Assembly: GCA_030248225.1 (NCBI GenBank)
Contig: JASANE010003284.1
Coordinates: 115,712 to 179,711 of the forward strand
Reading direction: 5' to 3'
Origin: Trileptium ribeirensis
Lineage: Eukaryota > Nematoda > Enoplea > Enoplida > Thoracostomopsidae
Length of the DNA: 64,000 nucleotides
Shown: piece after piece, positions 33,741 through 46,851 of the stretch
Layout: each line of letters begins with the position of its first letter
Numbering within the stretch: position 1 is the first letter of the stretch
Notes under the pieces: model-generated
Database searches by the model: none
What the model saw: the letters and a program-made list of their open reading frames with translations, nothing else
Told to the model about the DNA's origin: nothing
Translations under genes and position numbers: made by a program

Positions 33741-36700
33741 AAGTTATACGAAAATTAAACCCGAGCAGCGCAAAGGACGCTCAAGTTTTCCGCAGAATTC
33801 ATAGATTTCTCCGTAATATACGTAGTTTCACAGATAGGTATTAGTCTTGCTGTTGCACACATTTTTCCAAGCCTTTGGCTTTACAGTTTAGTTTCATTTT
33901 CCTCCCTTCTCTGAGTATCATCAGTGCAGCACGACTGCATCGCAGTCGCGAACTGCTTATACGCTGCCACCGTATAGGAAATATCAAATTTACTAGAGTT
34001 GGTGAATTTGTTGTCAGTGGCAAAGTTTTAGGGAAATAAAATTGTCGACGTCGCTAGACGCGATATCGGGTCTATCGGGCCTCGGCCCGATCGACCAATT
34101 TTTGTGAGGACCGCTGACCCGGTCCTAGAAAATCGATACGTAAGGCCAAGCCCAGCCGCCGTGCAAAATTTCGTAGAGAAAGGCTGGCAATTGACCGAGA
34201 TATTAAAAATTTATGCATTTCCCCCAGCCCCCATAGAACCAAACAAGAAACATTGGTTGGAAACTAGGAATCCGAGTGATTTAGGAACACAAGCCGAATG
34301 AACTACAGCTAACTAAATTGTTACGGTTGTCCCGACAACCGGGGCCTCCGTTTACTGACTCGCATTGTCGAGTGCAAATCGTCCGAAACACTAGTTCAAT
34401 TTTAGTACCAAATAAAGCTCGTTTGGAGAGCCCCTTTTCAAGTCAAAGTAACTCAGGTTCTAGCACGTTTAGCATAGCGTCGATGACCGATGAGGCATCG
34501 CTAAGCATAGTCCTTGTTCTAGTTTGTAGTCACCGGAACACAATTTTTATCCCTGTCCCCCTTGCCCTCAAGGTAGGCATGCATTTCATTTAATAATAAC
34601 ACACAGCCACTTTCTGGCATCAATTTATTAAACCTAGAACAAATTTATAGCTTGTGTAGAGAGCTAGGGACTTATTCGAAATTGACCATCACCATTGCCT
34701 AGTTACAACAGTGAACGAATCCATCGTTCCAAGACCGTGACCAACTTTATTAATTAAGTAGAATACGTCGTGAATTAGCATCGACCGCTCATCGGACACA
34801 CCAACTTGGTTAACCCGTAGGAACTAAGAATACGTCAGAAGAAAGGTTCATTTCGGTAGTGGCCTGTGTGCACGTTTTAGCGTATCGTTTAATATCTTAG
34901 GATAAACCAACTATACAAGTCTATAGAATTAGGAGCTAGACCGCACCAATTATCGCTCGAATCATATGCATGACCGGCATAGTAAATTAAGACTATAACT
35001 TTGTGTTAGGAAAAGACAGCAAATGAGGTCCCCGCCTTAGACTACCGGGACCCGCGCGAAATTTATAAGATATGTTTATTCGATCAGTTTTAGCTTCATT
35101 TTTAGCTTCTGCTTATGGATCGGAAGTCTGTTTTTGGCAATTATTCAGATTATGGAGTGACTGCGATTTAAGACCAAATTTTACCCTTTTACCACCGTAC
35201 TGGTGAAGCCATGTTGTAGGAAATTAGAACCCAAAAGTTAATCCGTTACGCCTATGCCGTTCGCCTAAACCTTCATTTTCTATTGTTTGAGCAATGATTC
35301 GTTTATATAGGAAACTAGAACCAGAATTGATCAGTGTGTTCGTGCATTTTAGTGAAATTTTCATGGCCACCGTAAGTGCGTGTGTATGTATGCGAGTAGG
35401 ACAAAACTGATATCGTACCGTTGTCGCACCTTCCGAAAAGATTGTGAGTCGTACCCAGGGATGCCTCCCGAACTGACCGTTTCGTCAATATGTATAACTA
35501 TATACCGTTTCTCGTTTGCAATGATATTATGCCGTAGGTAACCCAATCGCTACATAGCAAATATTTACCACTACTTACGTATCATGTACCATAGTCTTGT
35601 GATTAGAATGAGCAAGATGAAGCCTAGCGAACGTCCCGTTGTACGCTTAACCCCGCAGGCCGTGTTTCGTTTCCGCCTTTCGCTTACCTGAACATATTGT
35701 TTGTCGGAGTACGCTCCCTTCATATTCGCAACCGTTGTACCGAGCAAGTTGTTAGTTCAATGGCGCCTTTTTATCGATAACTAACTGTAGCATTTACCGG
35801 TACTGACTTTGGATTGGACCCACTGTTTTCATGAGTAAGGTAAGCGCAGCTGTCATTAGAAAAGGCTTCACAGTGTATGCCGTGATTTGACTCAGCTGTG
35901 AGAGTTCTGTAAAAAAGGCGATGACTCCGCAACCCGCCCCAATTGATGCTCTGCTTATTCTCTTGCTAGCGTACCATATCCGTGACATAATGCTTATTGT
36001 ATTCGCCCGTGCAATATGTGTCTGTCTACATACCCGTAATTTTGCGACTCATCAATAAATGCTCAATGGAAACCCAAGTTGTTCGTGTGTTTTGCTGATC
36101 TATAGTAGTGATAGGTATTCAAAGGGGTTTGAAATCCCTCACCCCGATCGACGACCCACGTTCAGGTTTGACACGCACATCGAAGAAGCAAACCTTAGCG
36201 TGACTCGCCGCTTACAAATAAGTTTGTTAATTATGATTGTTATGAAAGTACGACTCATGCGACTCACCAGGAAAGAATTTCAAAACTCACGCTGAGCACC
36301 TAGAATAGGGAAGTTAGACGCACGAATCCGAAGTTAAACGTCTAGGGGTTTGTCGGACCCTAGTGGGGGCCACTGGCTAAACTAAATACATTAACCGTTT
36401 CGAGAAAGTGGAAATCGATTTCGATCAAACCTAAATACCTGAAACTTTACACTTCCCGGGTTAAACGTGGATAGGGAATAGCGGTTTGGTCTCTTTGGCC
36501 TATGAGCATGTGACGGAGCCAACCTCCCTGGGGACCTCAAAGGTAGTACCTCGTAGACTACGTGCGCAACAACCCGTCCGGCAGGATCAGAACACATCCT
36601 GTGAAGCGCTCCTGCGGCTGCGCTGCGTAATTTTTTGGCCTGACCCGAATAAAAGAAAATTTACCCAATAGGTCCGCCCTTGAAGTCACGATAGCCGGGG

Positions 36701-36758
36701 TCGTATGGGCATTACGTCTGTGAAGTGCATAATGCAGCAGCGTCACGTCGATATTACA

Positions 36759-36800
36759 AACGCATAACTCAACTTTGGCTAGGTTGAGCTAGTAGAATAT
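36759..36800 (-). repeat. Repeat R4, second half beyond copy B
   Basis: AACGCATAACTCAACTTTGG then CTAGGTTGAGCTAG. It continues the R4 match broken at 29179. Confidence 0.8.
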
Positions 36801-37204
36801 TTGGTTGTCCCTTTCAAAAATAAACTTTGCGACTGCGTCATGATTGGCAGGATTTTGAAATCGGCAAAGATTTTCGAGCAATGGCCTAACTACATTAAAT
36901 TGAAGAGAAAACTTACCAAATTTATTAAACATTCCATTGCGTTATATATAATATGCCCGTTAGTCCTAATTTTTCAATTATAGATAAATTAGTCAAAATA
37001 CAAATTTCCACATCAACATGACTATCAATTCTCAGCTTAAACATATTGTTACTAAATGAGTATCTTAAAATAACATATGATAATAGGCTTCGAACCATTT
37101 TGAAATGGGACGGAATTTTAGATTGGATTAAAATTTCAATTTGACTTATTAAAAAATATAACAGAGGATTTTGGAGCATATTGCAACAAATTTATTGCTA
37201 CAAC

Positions 37205-37335
37205 CAAGAGTGCATTAGACAATGCCTAATACACTCTTGCTACAACTAATATACTAGTCGACTATGTTGATATGTGGACCCTAATGCACTCTTGCTACAA
37301 CTAATATACTAGTCGACTATGTTGATATCTGGACC
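37205..37335. repeat. Hairpin followed by a 55-bp tandem duplication
   Basis: CAAGAGTGCATTAG (37205-37218) pairs with CTAATACACTCTTG (37226-37239), with one mismatch and a 7-base loop. The second arm also begins a 55-bp unit (37226-37280) that is repeated at once (37281-37335) with only two differences. The duplication is therefore recent. Confidence 0.9.
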
Positions 37336-37339
37336 AACC

Positions 37340-38400
37340 AAATTGTTAATACAATTACCAATATTACCAAACCTTTATTAGAGCGAGAACGACGTCACAA
37401 TCTCAGACCTTGGGTTGACTTGAACAATAATTCATGTTTCACCTATTTAAAAACTTCGTTATTACTGAAACTGATAAGAATGTCAAAATTATCCTTTATA
37501 AACATAAAATTTTACCTGGAACAAAACATGATCTAGCAACAGCATTTAACAACAGAAACATTTATCAAAGAGCAAAGTCTTAGTCTTAGAGCTTAGTCAT
37601 ACAAGTATTTGCAAACATTTAAGACATACAATAGAATAACTTGGTATTTCAATTGAACCTTCTAATAATAATTTGACCTTCATACAGATTATACCAAACT
37701 TCCCCAAACCTCTGATTACATTCAGAGCAATAATTAGCAGCAGCTACGCCATTCCTAAAAAACTTTAAACCAAAATTAATGAGTTGGGTAAAACATAATA
37801 TCTGTCATAAATAAAAACTATGATTTTACCACCTTATACACCACACTAGAATATGATGAAATTATTCAAAACCTAATCGAATAGATTTAAGGATAGTAAT
37901 AGCAAATCATTAGGTTTTCTAAGAGTAACACTAATATAAGTTTCTGGAGTCATAGTAAAAAATATGAGTCCAACAATTTTTATCTCGACGAGGAGATAAA
38001 AGGAATTATATCATCGTTGATTAAGAACACTTACTTTATGCTTGGCAAACAAGCTTTACAAACAATATATTGGAATCCCTATGGGAATAGACGCAGCTAT
38101 CCTCATCTCTAGTCTACATTTACACAATTCAAATTTATCACTAAAAATATTAAGTATCGACATGACATAATTCAATCGTTAAAGAATGCGTTTAGGTATA
38201 TATATGACCTTATTGGGATCAACGGTATCGACAATTTCGACAAGCTGTACAAAAGCATTTATTCTCCTTTTTTACACTTATTCAAAATCAATAATTATAG
38301 CAGTAATGAAGCGAAACATCCTTGAGCTTAGCTGACGTTCTTAAATTATCAAAAGGCGAAGCTACTGTTGCTTAATATGTATCTAATATGATCTCACATA
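37340..38400 (+). mobile_element. Penelope-like reverse transcriptase relic
   Basis: Fragments in different frames carry, in order, LLERERRHNLRPWVDLNNN, KHKILPGTKHDLA, SSLIKNTYFMLGKQALQT, IGIPMGIDAAILISSLHLHN (38069 on) and FRYIYDLIGINGIDNFDKLY (38191 on). Reverse transcriptases of the Penelope-like type usually read IGIPMGTNCAPLLADL and RYIDDLL, so the order and spacing fit. The second catalytic Asp position reads Tyr-Asp instead of Asp-Asp. No GIY-YIG endonuclease is recognised. The copy is dead and antisense to DDB1. Confidence 0.7.
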
Positions 38401-39059
38401 TGATACAAGATTGAACTTTAATTTTAAAATATACAATTTTCCACGCTATAACAAGTCCTTATCTAACTCGGGGCATTATCTTTAGCCAATTAATCAGGTA
38501 TACACACATCATCATTGAATTAACCGGATTATATAGAGATGCAAATAATCTTAGCACTGTTTTGAAATCTCGCGGTTATCATCGCAATTACTTCTTAATG
38601 TCTTTAACAAATTTGTAGAGACATAAAATTCACTCATAAATACTGTAAAATGATTAAATCGTATATCTGCCAGTAAAATAAGCTAACCCTCTAAACGCAC
38701 TGCTTTAAGGTACCACCCTCTAAGATTAGACATTTCTTACAGATTGCTTTTCATGGTTAGGCGTTCCTTGTCAATGGTTACTAAGATTTTGACGTGTTAT
38801 GAGTTTTTGATCGATTGCAACGCCTATCGATTTCAATTATTGCGATGACGATTACACATATTTTAGCCGCGACAGCACACGAATGTAGTTATCATAACCA
38901 TAAGTCTTTAAATAACAGTTATCCAGCAATCGGAAAAAGCGGAACGGGCCAACGGTTTGCTTAGCTACCGTGACAATTAAACGAAATCTCGCTACGATTA
39001 AAAATTAGTTTTTCCAATTTCACCGATGTTTTTCATGTTTTTCCAATAGCTTAACAATA

Positions 39060-40150
39060 TAACTAGATACTTGTCTCATGGCCAAGAAAGTGAATTCTGA
39101 GTGTGTATAAAAGTTAGGAAAATACTTAATTTCGTTAAAGCCGAAGATCCAAAACAAAACTCAAATAGTAAAGCACCATATATACCTATATGTAGCTTTC
39201 TTCTCTGAACCAAATGAGCCCGGGCGCCGCTGAATCGCTCTAGTTGTTGAGGAGATATGACCAATTTGTTGGTTTTGGGTCAAAACGGCTCATGTATAAG
39301 CCATCTTTACCCAACCCTGCTGGACCGATGCAGTCAATAGCAACGCAGCGTATATACCTATATATAAATGTGCTTTCTGAACAAAATGAGCCCAATCTTA
39401 GCCGAATCGTACCAGTGGTTGAGGTAATATAGCCAATTTGGTGTTTTCGGGGTCCCAAGGGCCCATTTACAACCCACCTTAACCCAACCATGCTCGATAG
39501 GTGAGGTCAATAGCAACACAGAGTATGTAGCTATTTAGAGCTTTTCTTTCTGAACAAAATGAGAGCAATCTTAACCGAATCGATCCAGTGGTTGAGGAGT
39601 TATGACCAACTTGGTGTTTTCGGGGTCCCAAGGGTGCATTCTAAAACCCATTTTGACCCAACCCTGCTCGACAGGTGAGGTCAATAGCAACGCAGCGTAT
39701 ATGGCTATTTAGAGATTTTCGGTGTCCCAATGTTCCATTCTAAAACCTATTGTGACCCAAGCCTGGAGCGTAGGTGACCTCATCAACAACAACACCTAGA
39801 TAGCTTCATAGAGCTAAATTTTCTGAACAAAATGAGCCGTACCGGTGGTTGTCGAGATAGATTATGACTCATAACGTGTTTCGGTGGGATCCCTAGGGAC
39901 CCTACATGGGCCCTGTCGGACCCCTTTTGAGGAGCAAGGAGTTGAAATCGGTTTTTACGTCTAACTAAAGGACACAAATAGAGATTTCAAGCTTTCGAGT
40001 GAGGTATCGAACGACCAGATCTATCCATTAGAAGTTGAGTTATGCATGTCACCCGAAAAAATCCACAAACAGACCATGCCAAATTTCGCACTGCTGGCTA
40101 GTAACAATTCTTCGCTTCGCTCGTTTCACTCACTCACTCAGAATTCAATT
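39060..40150 (+). repeat. Repeat R4 tandem array, ~173-bp units
   Basis: ACAAAATGAGCCCAATCTTA and its variants start near 39211, 39383, 39556 and 39829. The first two intervals are 172-173 bp. Each unit continues with a GTGGTTGAGGAGATATGACC block, a TTTTCGGGGTCCCAAGGGCC block and a GACCCAACCCTGCTCGA block. The right edge (40110-40150) is TTCTTCGCTTCGCTCG then TTTCACTCACTCACTCAGAA. Chance frames cover it. Confidence 0.85.
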
Positions 40151-40276
40151 ATTTTAATACACCGTTATACAACTTGTAGCAATTACAACCGACTGCTACA
40201 TAAACGTTAAGTCAAAACGTCAAAACAAAAGTGAAATTTACAACAGCAATGCTAATTTTGAATAATAACTGTTTAC

Positions 40277-40420
40277 CTTTTTCTTTTCTATTAGGGCTCC
40301 AGTTGTTGAATCCATTTGAAAGTAAAATAAAGTCCCGTCGCCCAGAGCTACGAGGAGGTACAAAATTTCTTCGAATTTTACCATTAACACAGATCGTGGT
40401 ATTATTTCACCTTGAAGAGG
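40277..40420 (-). CDS. DDB1: DDB1 exon, about human residues 581-628
   Basis: 144 bp, phase 0 at both ends: acceptor TACTTTCAG, donor AAG then GTAAAC. It encodes PLQGEIIPRSVLMVKFEEIL and YLLVALGDGTLFYFQMDSTT, ending EKKK. GEIIPRSILM and YLLCALGDGxLFYF are DDB1 BPB motifs. The middle (VKFEEILYLLV for the usual TTFEGxHYLLC) is more diverged than expected but stays open. Confidence 0.97.
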
Positions 40421-41644
40421 CTGAAAGTAAAAAATACTGGATACATGTACACTTAAACGACCTTTTCAACAGAATACACTGGCTCTAGCTAACATTGTTT
40501 GAAGCTATTAATATAACAACCAGGTTTTGAACACGCATGTAGCTTCAATATTTCCGTGTTCAGAAACAGGTATTCAATAACTGCATTGTATGTGCATCGG
40601 GCTCAGATTTTTTACTTGGAACAAAAGCTCATGGAATTTTTCAGTCTATGACGAAGACTAGATTTTGGGTTTAGACTTGTACAAATCAACCAATATCTGA
40701 CGCGAAGTGCTTAAAGCACTAACATTTGTGACACTTTCTGTTCAAAATTAGTTTAACTTTCATAATCTTCATTCTAACATAATGGTCGAGAAATAAGACT
40801 GCGTGCAGGTGGCTCGAATATGTAGCTTTAGCATGTCATTAAATTTTGTGTTTATGCGCATTAACAATAGAACCTTAGCCCATGGTCCGATGTCGACGGT
40901 ACATAATATACAGACGGTTAGGGAAGAGCTGTGAGCGAGAAAGAGTTACGCGGATCAAACTTACGAAGACCCAAGACAAAGAAATAAACTGATTTATGGC
41001 AGCATTGCATTCCTAACTATTGAAATCCAAATGCTACTCCCAACACTGGAACTAAAATATTTATCTCAAAAGCAACACGATAGAACGCTACAATAAGAAT
41101 ATTTTCAAAGTTTCCAATGCATGATGGCCTTAGATAATTACGTCGCAAAGGGTACATACCACACAGAAAATAGACCGATTTGCGATGAGCATAATCCCAA
41201 AGAGACAAAACATGTGATTTCATTATGTTAAGGCACCAACATCTCACCAGTAATAGCATGATTAAAACAAGCAGCGACACAGGCTAACTAAGCAATAACA
41301 AATAATTAGGTTGTAGTTGCACAGCAACGAAATTACATTTCTGTAACGCTACGTTTACCAAACAACTATGTAGTTCTTGTATGTGTTGCTTATATTCATG
41401 GCTCTCACACCGACAACTCTCAACTCTCACACTGACAACAACAAATCAGTTAAGCAAATTTTAACTATGTAACCAAATAATAATAAGCACATTACGTGCT
41501 TAAATACATGGATTAACATTTTCAAAAAATTGATAAAATTTTCATGGAGGAGTGCTTAATTTGGCGGAATTGCAAAATAATTATGCACGGGATTTGGCTC
41601 AGTCAGCGTTTTACATATGTAACAGATCCATACGGATCGTTACG

Positions 41645-41995
41645 AGGTGGATTAATCCTGACCACAGCCTAATGGCAAACTTTTACCGAAAACCTATAAT
41701 CTTGACCACACAATAATGGTCAACATTTACAATAATCCTGGCCACACCCCAATGGCCAACATTTAGAAACTCCCCAATAAACCTGACCACAGTGTAATGG
41801 TCAGCATTTTTTTTGAACACAAATAAAGTTGACCACAGTATAATGGACAACATTTTTAGGACACACAAATAAACCTGTCCACAGTGTAATGGACCACATT
41901 TTACCGAATACAAGAAATCCTGTCCACAGCATAATGGTTAACATTTTGGCAGCTACCCTAATAATCCTGGCCATAGAGTAATGGTCAACATTTCC
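41645..41995 (+). repeat. 5' minisatellite of copy C
   Basis: Seven to eight 45-bp units of the CCTGGCCACACCCCAATGGC type, matching copy B closely in unit order, including the run of TTGACCACAGTATAATGGAC variants. Confidence 0.85.
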
Positions 41996-42389
41996 GAATT
42001 TAGTCGCGAACGTCTCCCCACTTAGAATACCCATCAGAAATGACCCAACTGGGTAGGAAACCCGCCCTAACCCCGCAATACTTATGTAAATGAGGTTAGA
42101 ACCAATATATATCCGTTGTGCGTACGCCACTATATAAGTCGATATTCTTCGTATATACGAACTGTCTCTAAGACCATGTAGTCACCGTATTTATAAACCG
42201 TATATATAGTACTGATCACAAATCATTATGCTCATTAATCTCGCTATGAATCAAAGATTTTTGTCATGTTTCGTCCGCACCGCCGACAGTTGTTCGTGAT
42301 CAAAAGGGATATCGATATTAACGTTTTGAATATGCCGAGTTGACGAAATATATCGCCGTATATATGTATATAGTCATGCAATTATTTAT

Positions 42390-42925
42390 AGAAGGGTCAT
42401 AAAGGCTCGTTGGCGTATATAAATCGCAGATACGTATATATTACCATTGTTTTGGAGTAATTTGTTGGATGGCCAAAAAGGCACCTGTTATGTATTTGAT
42501 CCGTATTATCATGATCGTACCGAACATTGGCATGCGTATGTATATACCATTGGAGTTACCATAACCGTTTGTACATGTTTTTAGGTATATATGTACCATT
42601 TGGCATTCCGAGTTGAAGAATACATACACCTATATGTCTATATGTATATATATACATCTATATATATCGATATCATTGTCGTGTCCTATTCCTACCATAT
42701 CTTCTGTGCCATAAAGGCCATAAAAGTGCCGCTATTCATTGCGATTTCACATTGTTAATGATCGTTCAATATATACCGCGGGTTGTGCTGGCAGAGGCCA
42801 TAAAAGCTCCGACATTTGCCAGAATTTTGTACCATTCTTACCATTGTATCGATATGTTGTACCATTGATTATGAACCTATGTTTGTCGTATATTAATCAT
42901 GTTGTTAGCCATAAAAGCGCCATTA
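42390..42925 (+). repeat. GCCATAAAGG box ladder of copy C
   Basis: Boxes near 42396, 42470, 42706, 42717, 42797 and 42908 read from GGTCATAAAGGC through GGCCATAAAAGTGCC to AGCCATAAAAGCGCC. This is the longest ladder of the three copies. Confidence 0.7.
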
Positions 42926-45900
42926 ATTGCCATAATTTCATGCCATTGATATCACGATTGTATCTGTTAATTGTACTTTAGAATGTACCAGTGTGGAGGC
43001 ACCAGAAATCGGGAAAAATTTGTCTCGTTTAGCGTGATTTTTAAGGAAAATTCTAGGGACTTTCTGCGTTTGAAGAGTAGTATCTCTGTAGATTGAAATT
43101 GCGAGTATGGCGATACTCGATTTGAAGAAAATTATAGGACGGTACGACTCCCCGCTGAACCCAAAATGTATATGTAAGCGACAATAGCCCTACCCCGCAT
43201 GGTAGGACCACGAAACTCACTGTAAGTCGTTGTAGGAAATATTGGCCGCGACGGATACCCGTCACGACCGTCCTCACGAATGAGGACTACAAAAATATGG
43301 CTGTCCGCCCGAAGGCGAGCAGCAATTGAGAGAATTCCCTGAAAATTATAAGAGAAAACCGAAAGTATAAAATTTCCTAGTGTTCAATAGTTATCGTCAC
43401 ACTGGCAAGTCGCACAGCTTTATGAAATATTACTTACCAGCGTTCAGTCTCGCTGGTTGAGATAAGAAAATGAAAATTTAAGAAAATTTGGTATCGAAAG
43501 TACCGGATCCGGTCCATAACTCCGGAACCGTTGGGAATTCCAAAATTTCGCCCTTACCATTTATTATAGAAAATTTTACGGTCTTTCTAATGAGACCAGT
43601 TTCGTGGAGATCCGACCCGGAACCACGGACTTATGAGCCAATTACTATGTACGTAAGCAAATAAAAACACAATTAAGTAACTTTGCGAATATTGAACACA
43701 AAATTATGTATAGGGTATCATTAGGTTCCCCAAAATACCGGCTTTCTTTTGAGCCAGGACCGGTCCCGATGTGCCCACTTTTAGGTACCCCTTCCCATGG
43801 AGAAACACAAACCAACGCCACGACTGGCGTGTAACCCATCAATAGATTCCCCTTGTCGCAACTAACTCAAATATGTATAAATCACCCCAGAAAAATGTAC
43901 CCCGAAGCTCCAGCAACCGTTTAAAACACCCTCACTTATGAAAATTTGGCATGTACCCTCCCCCAAGAGCTCATTTTCCCCCTGTAGACCGTATACGGTC
44001 CTGTTACATATCATTCTAACCAGATGGACGCTCTGAGCCCAAATCTGGGTTCATCTTGGCACTCTGGCCATTCCCCGAGGACTCCCACCCTCTTTTTACC
44101 CCTTTGCCCTCGCCTTTCTTGCTTTTGTTTACACAAGCCGCGTCGTCTTTATACGGGCGTTGGTCCCACGTATGTAAGCATCTCGTTTTGAAATTAATTT
44201 TATATTAATACTAAGTAAATAACGCTTTGATATTGGAATGTTTTGAGCGACCCGTACGCCGCTGTACCGTTACTACTGCGCAGCCTGTTCTGCGTTAGGT
44301 CTATACTTCTTTGAATAAACAAACTTATATGCAGTGATATCGAGTCTGTATTAACTTTATATTAGTTTAATATAAAGTTTGGCCCAATAGCTCAAATTTA
44401 TATTAAAGATGCGAAGAAGTTCTTACCAGTAACCGCCAAAAGTTTGAATAATATTTCAATAAAGTTAATATTAAGGTATGTATTTTAATATAAGGTTTAT
44501 ACTGTTTAGTGGAAGTCCTCGGAAAGCTTCATAGCAGCTGATGGTTTGTTACGAGTTAATGGTTTGTTCTATGAAGTTTGAATCCCTTGTCTACAACAGC
44601 TTCTAGAACGTCGTTTTAATTTAATTAAAGTTCATATAAATTTGATAGGACTATGGTCGTAAATCATTTAAGTTGTGTATAAATTTTATATAAATTTGGC
44701 CTCAAGAATGATCGGAATTTGCTCCGATAAGGATGTTTGATTAAAAGATCAAAATTGGGGTCAGATCGCCCCAAAAGTGCTGAATAAGCACTTTAACGGA
44801 AAAACGATTTGAAAATTCACATTTTTGAAAATTTCATATAAAAGCAGAGACGCACGAGCTCTGCAGAATTCAGTACGACTTCGGCAGCGTGGAGTTCGGT
44901 CGTTTTAAAGACCGACTCCGACACTTACAAATTTCGTTGCTTTGACTTCATATTTTCGTTTTGGCTTTGTGGTTTTGCCGACTGGATGTTGCGATGGGAT
45001 GGACGCGGGATGGACGTCGAGTCAAAGAGCCGCGGACGTAAGTGTGGACAGGGATCCGTGGGGTAGTCGCCGAACCGTAGCGAAGTAGACTAGGAGAATT
45101 GTCGCGATAGGACCGTGTAGTACACATTGACTAGCCGCAAGCTTAAAACTCCATGGATTTCCTGTCCAACGGTTTTTGTCGTACAGATAGAGGCCCTTTA
45201 GGCCTGCCATTTGAGTTATTAAGCCCGACAAAGCCGTGGCTCATTCAAAATTATGAAAATTATGGACCCGGGCAGAGCAAAATCCGCCCAAAGTCGACCG
45301 CCGCAGAATACTCTGCCTTATGCAGTTTTATGTACAGTTTTGTAAGTTGGTTTTGGTATTGCTTTTGCACACAGGTTTCTCTTTGAGTTTATAGTAGTAG
45401 AGCAGCACGAAAGCCGTCGGAGACGTGAATCTCCGATATACGGCCACTGCAACGAAAATATCAAATTTACCAGAGTTGGTAAATTTGTTTGCCGTGGTAA
45501 ACTTTTAGGATAGCAAAATTGTCGATGTCGCTAGACGCGACATCGAGTCTTGGCCTGACCGACCAGTTTTTGTGAGGACCGTCGACCCGGTTCTAGAAAA
45601 TCAATACGTAACGTTAAGCACGGTCCCTGTGTAAAATTTCGTAGAGAAAGGCTGGCAAATAAGTGAGATATTAAAAAATTTAGGATTTCCTCAGTCCCCA
45701 CAGAACCAAACACGAAATCTCAGTCGGAAACCAGAAATCCGAGTGATTTAGGAAGGAAAACGGAGTTACAGTTAGTAGTAAACTTGTTAAGGTTGTCCCG
45801 ACAACTGGGGCCTCCGTTTACCGACTCGCTTTGTCGAGTAGAAATTGCCCGAAACAATAGTTAAATCTTAGTACTAAATATAGCTTGTTTCAAGTCGAAA

Positions 45901-46799
45901 TAACTTAAGTTTTAATATTTTTAGGATAGCGCCGATGGTTGGCAAGGCATTGGTAAACGTAGGCTTTGTTCTAGTTGAATTTTTAGGTATCGAAATACAA
46001 TTTTAACCCCTGCCCCATGCCTCAAAGTTGGCATAAAATTCATATAACCATAACGCACAGCCACTTTCTGTCATTAGTTAATTGAACCTGGCTTTAGGAT
46101 AGATCAACAAAACAACTCTATAAAATTAGGAGCTAAGCCCAACTGTACATCACTTGAATCCTAGACATTACTCGCATAATAAATTTGGATTATACTTTTG
46201 CATTAGGAAAAGTTTAAAACTCGGTCCCTACCTTAATCTACCGGGACCCACGCTTGATTCACGAGATAAGCCTGCTCGATCATTTTATCAACGTTAGATT
46301 AGACTTGAGTAACGATGTGATAGTTTTGCACGGGTCCAATAGTAGGACCCTTTGCATCACCGTGTTCTAATTCTTATAAACCTAGATCAAACCTCAACCT
46401 CCTCTTATCACCGTTATAGCACATATTTGTAGACCCGAAAAGTCTACTTTCGCAGTTATTCAAATTAGGGATTAGCCGCAATCTAATACCGAATTTCACC
46501 ACTTTTGCCGTGCGCCTGTGAAGTAATTTTGTAAGGAATTAGAAAAGAAAATTGTCAGTGATGTCCATACAACCCGCCGGAACATTCATTTTCTATTACT
46601 CGAAAAATAAGTTGATGTTATAGGAAACCATAACCAAAATTAACTAGTAGGTCTATGAATCCTATTGAAAATTTCATGGTCACTGTGAGTAGGTATGTGT
46701 GTGAGAGAGAAAAGAAAACTTTGGATATTACAACGTTGCCGCATACTAGGAAAATTAAAGAGTCGTACCAGCAATTGCATCTTGGACGTACCGTTTTGT

Positions 46800-46805
<6 letters not shown>

Positions 46806-46848
<43 letters not shown>
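46806..46848. repeat. (TA)n microsatellite inside copy C
   Basis: About 21 TA units break a stretch otherwise shared with copies A (25860) and B (35480). They create the tyrosine/isoleucine-rich chance frames at 46618-46942. Confidence 0.95.

Positions 46849-46851
<3 letters not shown>

Larger units (their letters stand above)
29180..36758 (+). mobile_element. Palindrome-dense non-coding element, copy B (7.6 kb)
   Basis: The copy starts TGTAACAGATCCACACGG and ends GTCACGTCGATATTACA, flanked by CACG (29176-29179) and AACG (36759-36762), one base apart from a perfect 4-bp duplication. It keeps the landmark order of copy A and holds the best preserved hairpins, for example CTGTTCGC to GCGAACAG near 30977 and GTCCTC to GAGGAC near 30950. 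It has no inserted LINE and no coding sequence of its own. The short frame at 36486-36671 parallels frames in A (26857) and C (47834) but shifts before its end. It interrupts repeat R4, so its ends are fixed by an empty-site comparison. Confidence 0.9.
28760..40276 (-). other. DDB1 intron between exons 40277-40420 and 28587-28759
   Basis: An 11.5-kb intron holding a copy of repeat R4 split by element copy B (29085-36790), a 55-bp tandem duplication (37226-37335), a Penelope-like relic (37340-38400) and the R4 tandem array (39060-40150). The stretch 28790-29080 has a G-rich patch near 28960-28980 and otherwise nothing identified. Nothing is seen in 38400-39060. Confidence 0.7.
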
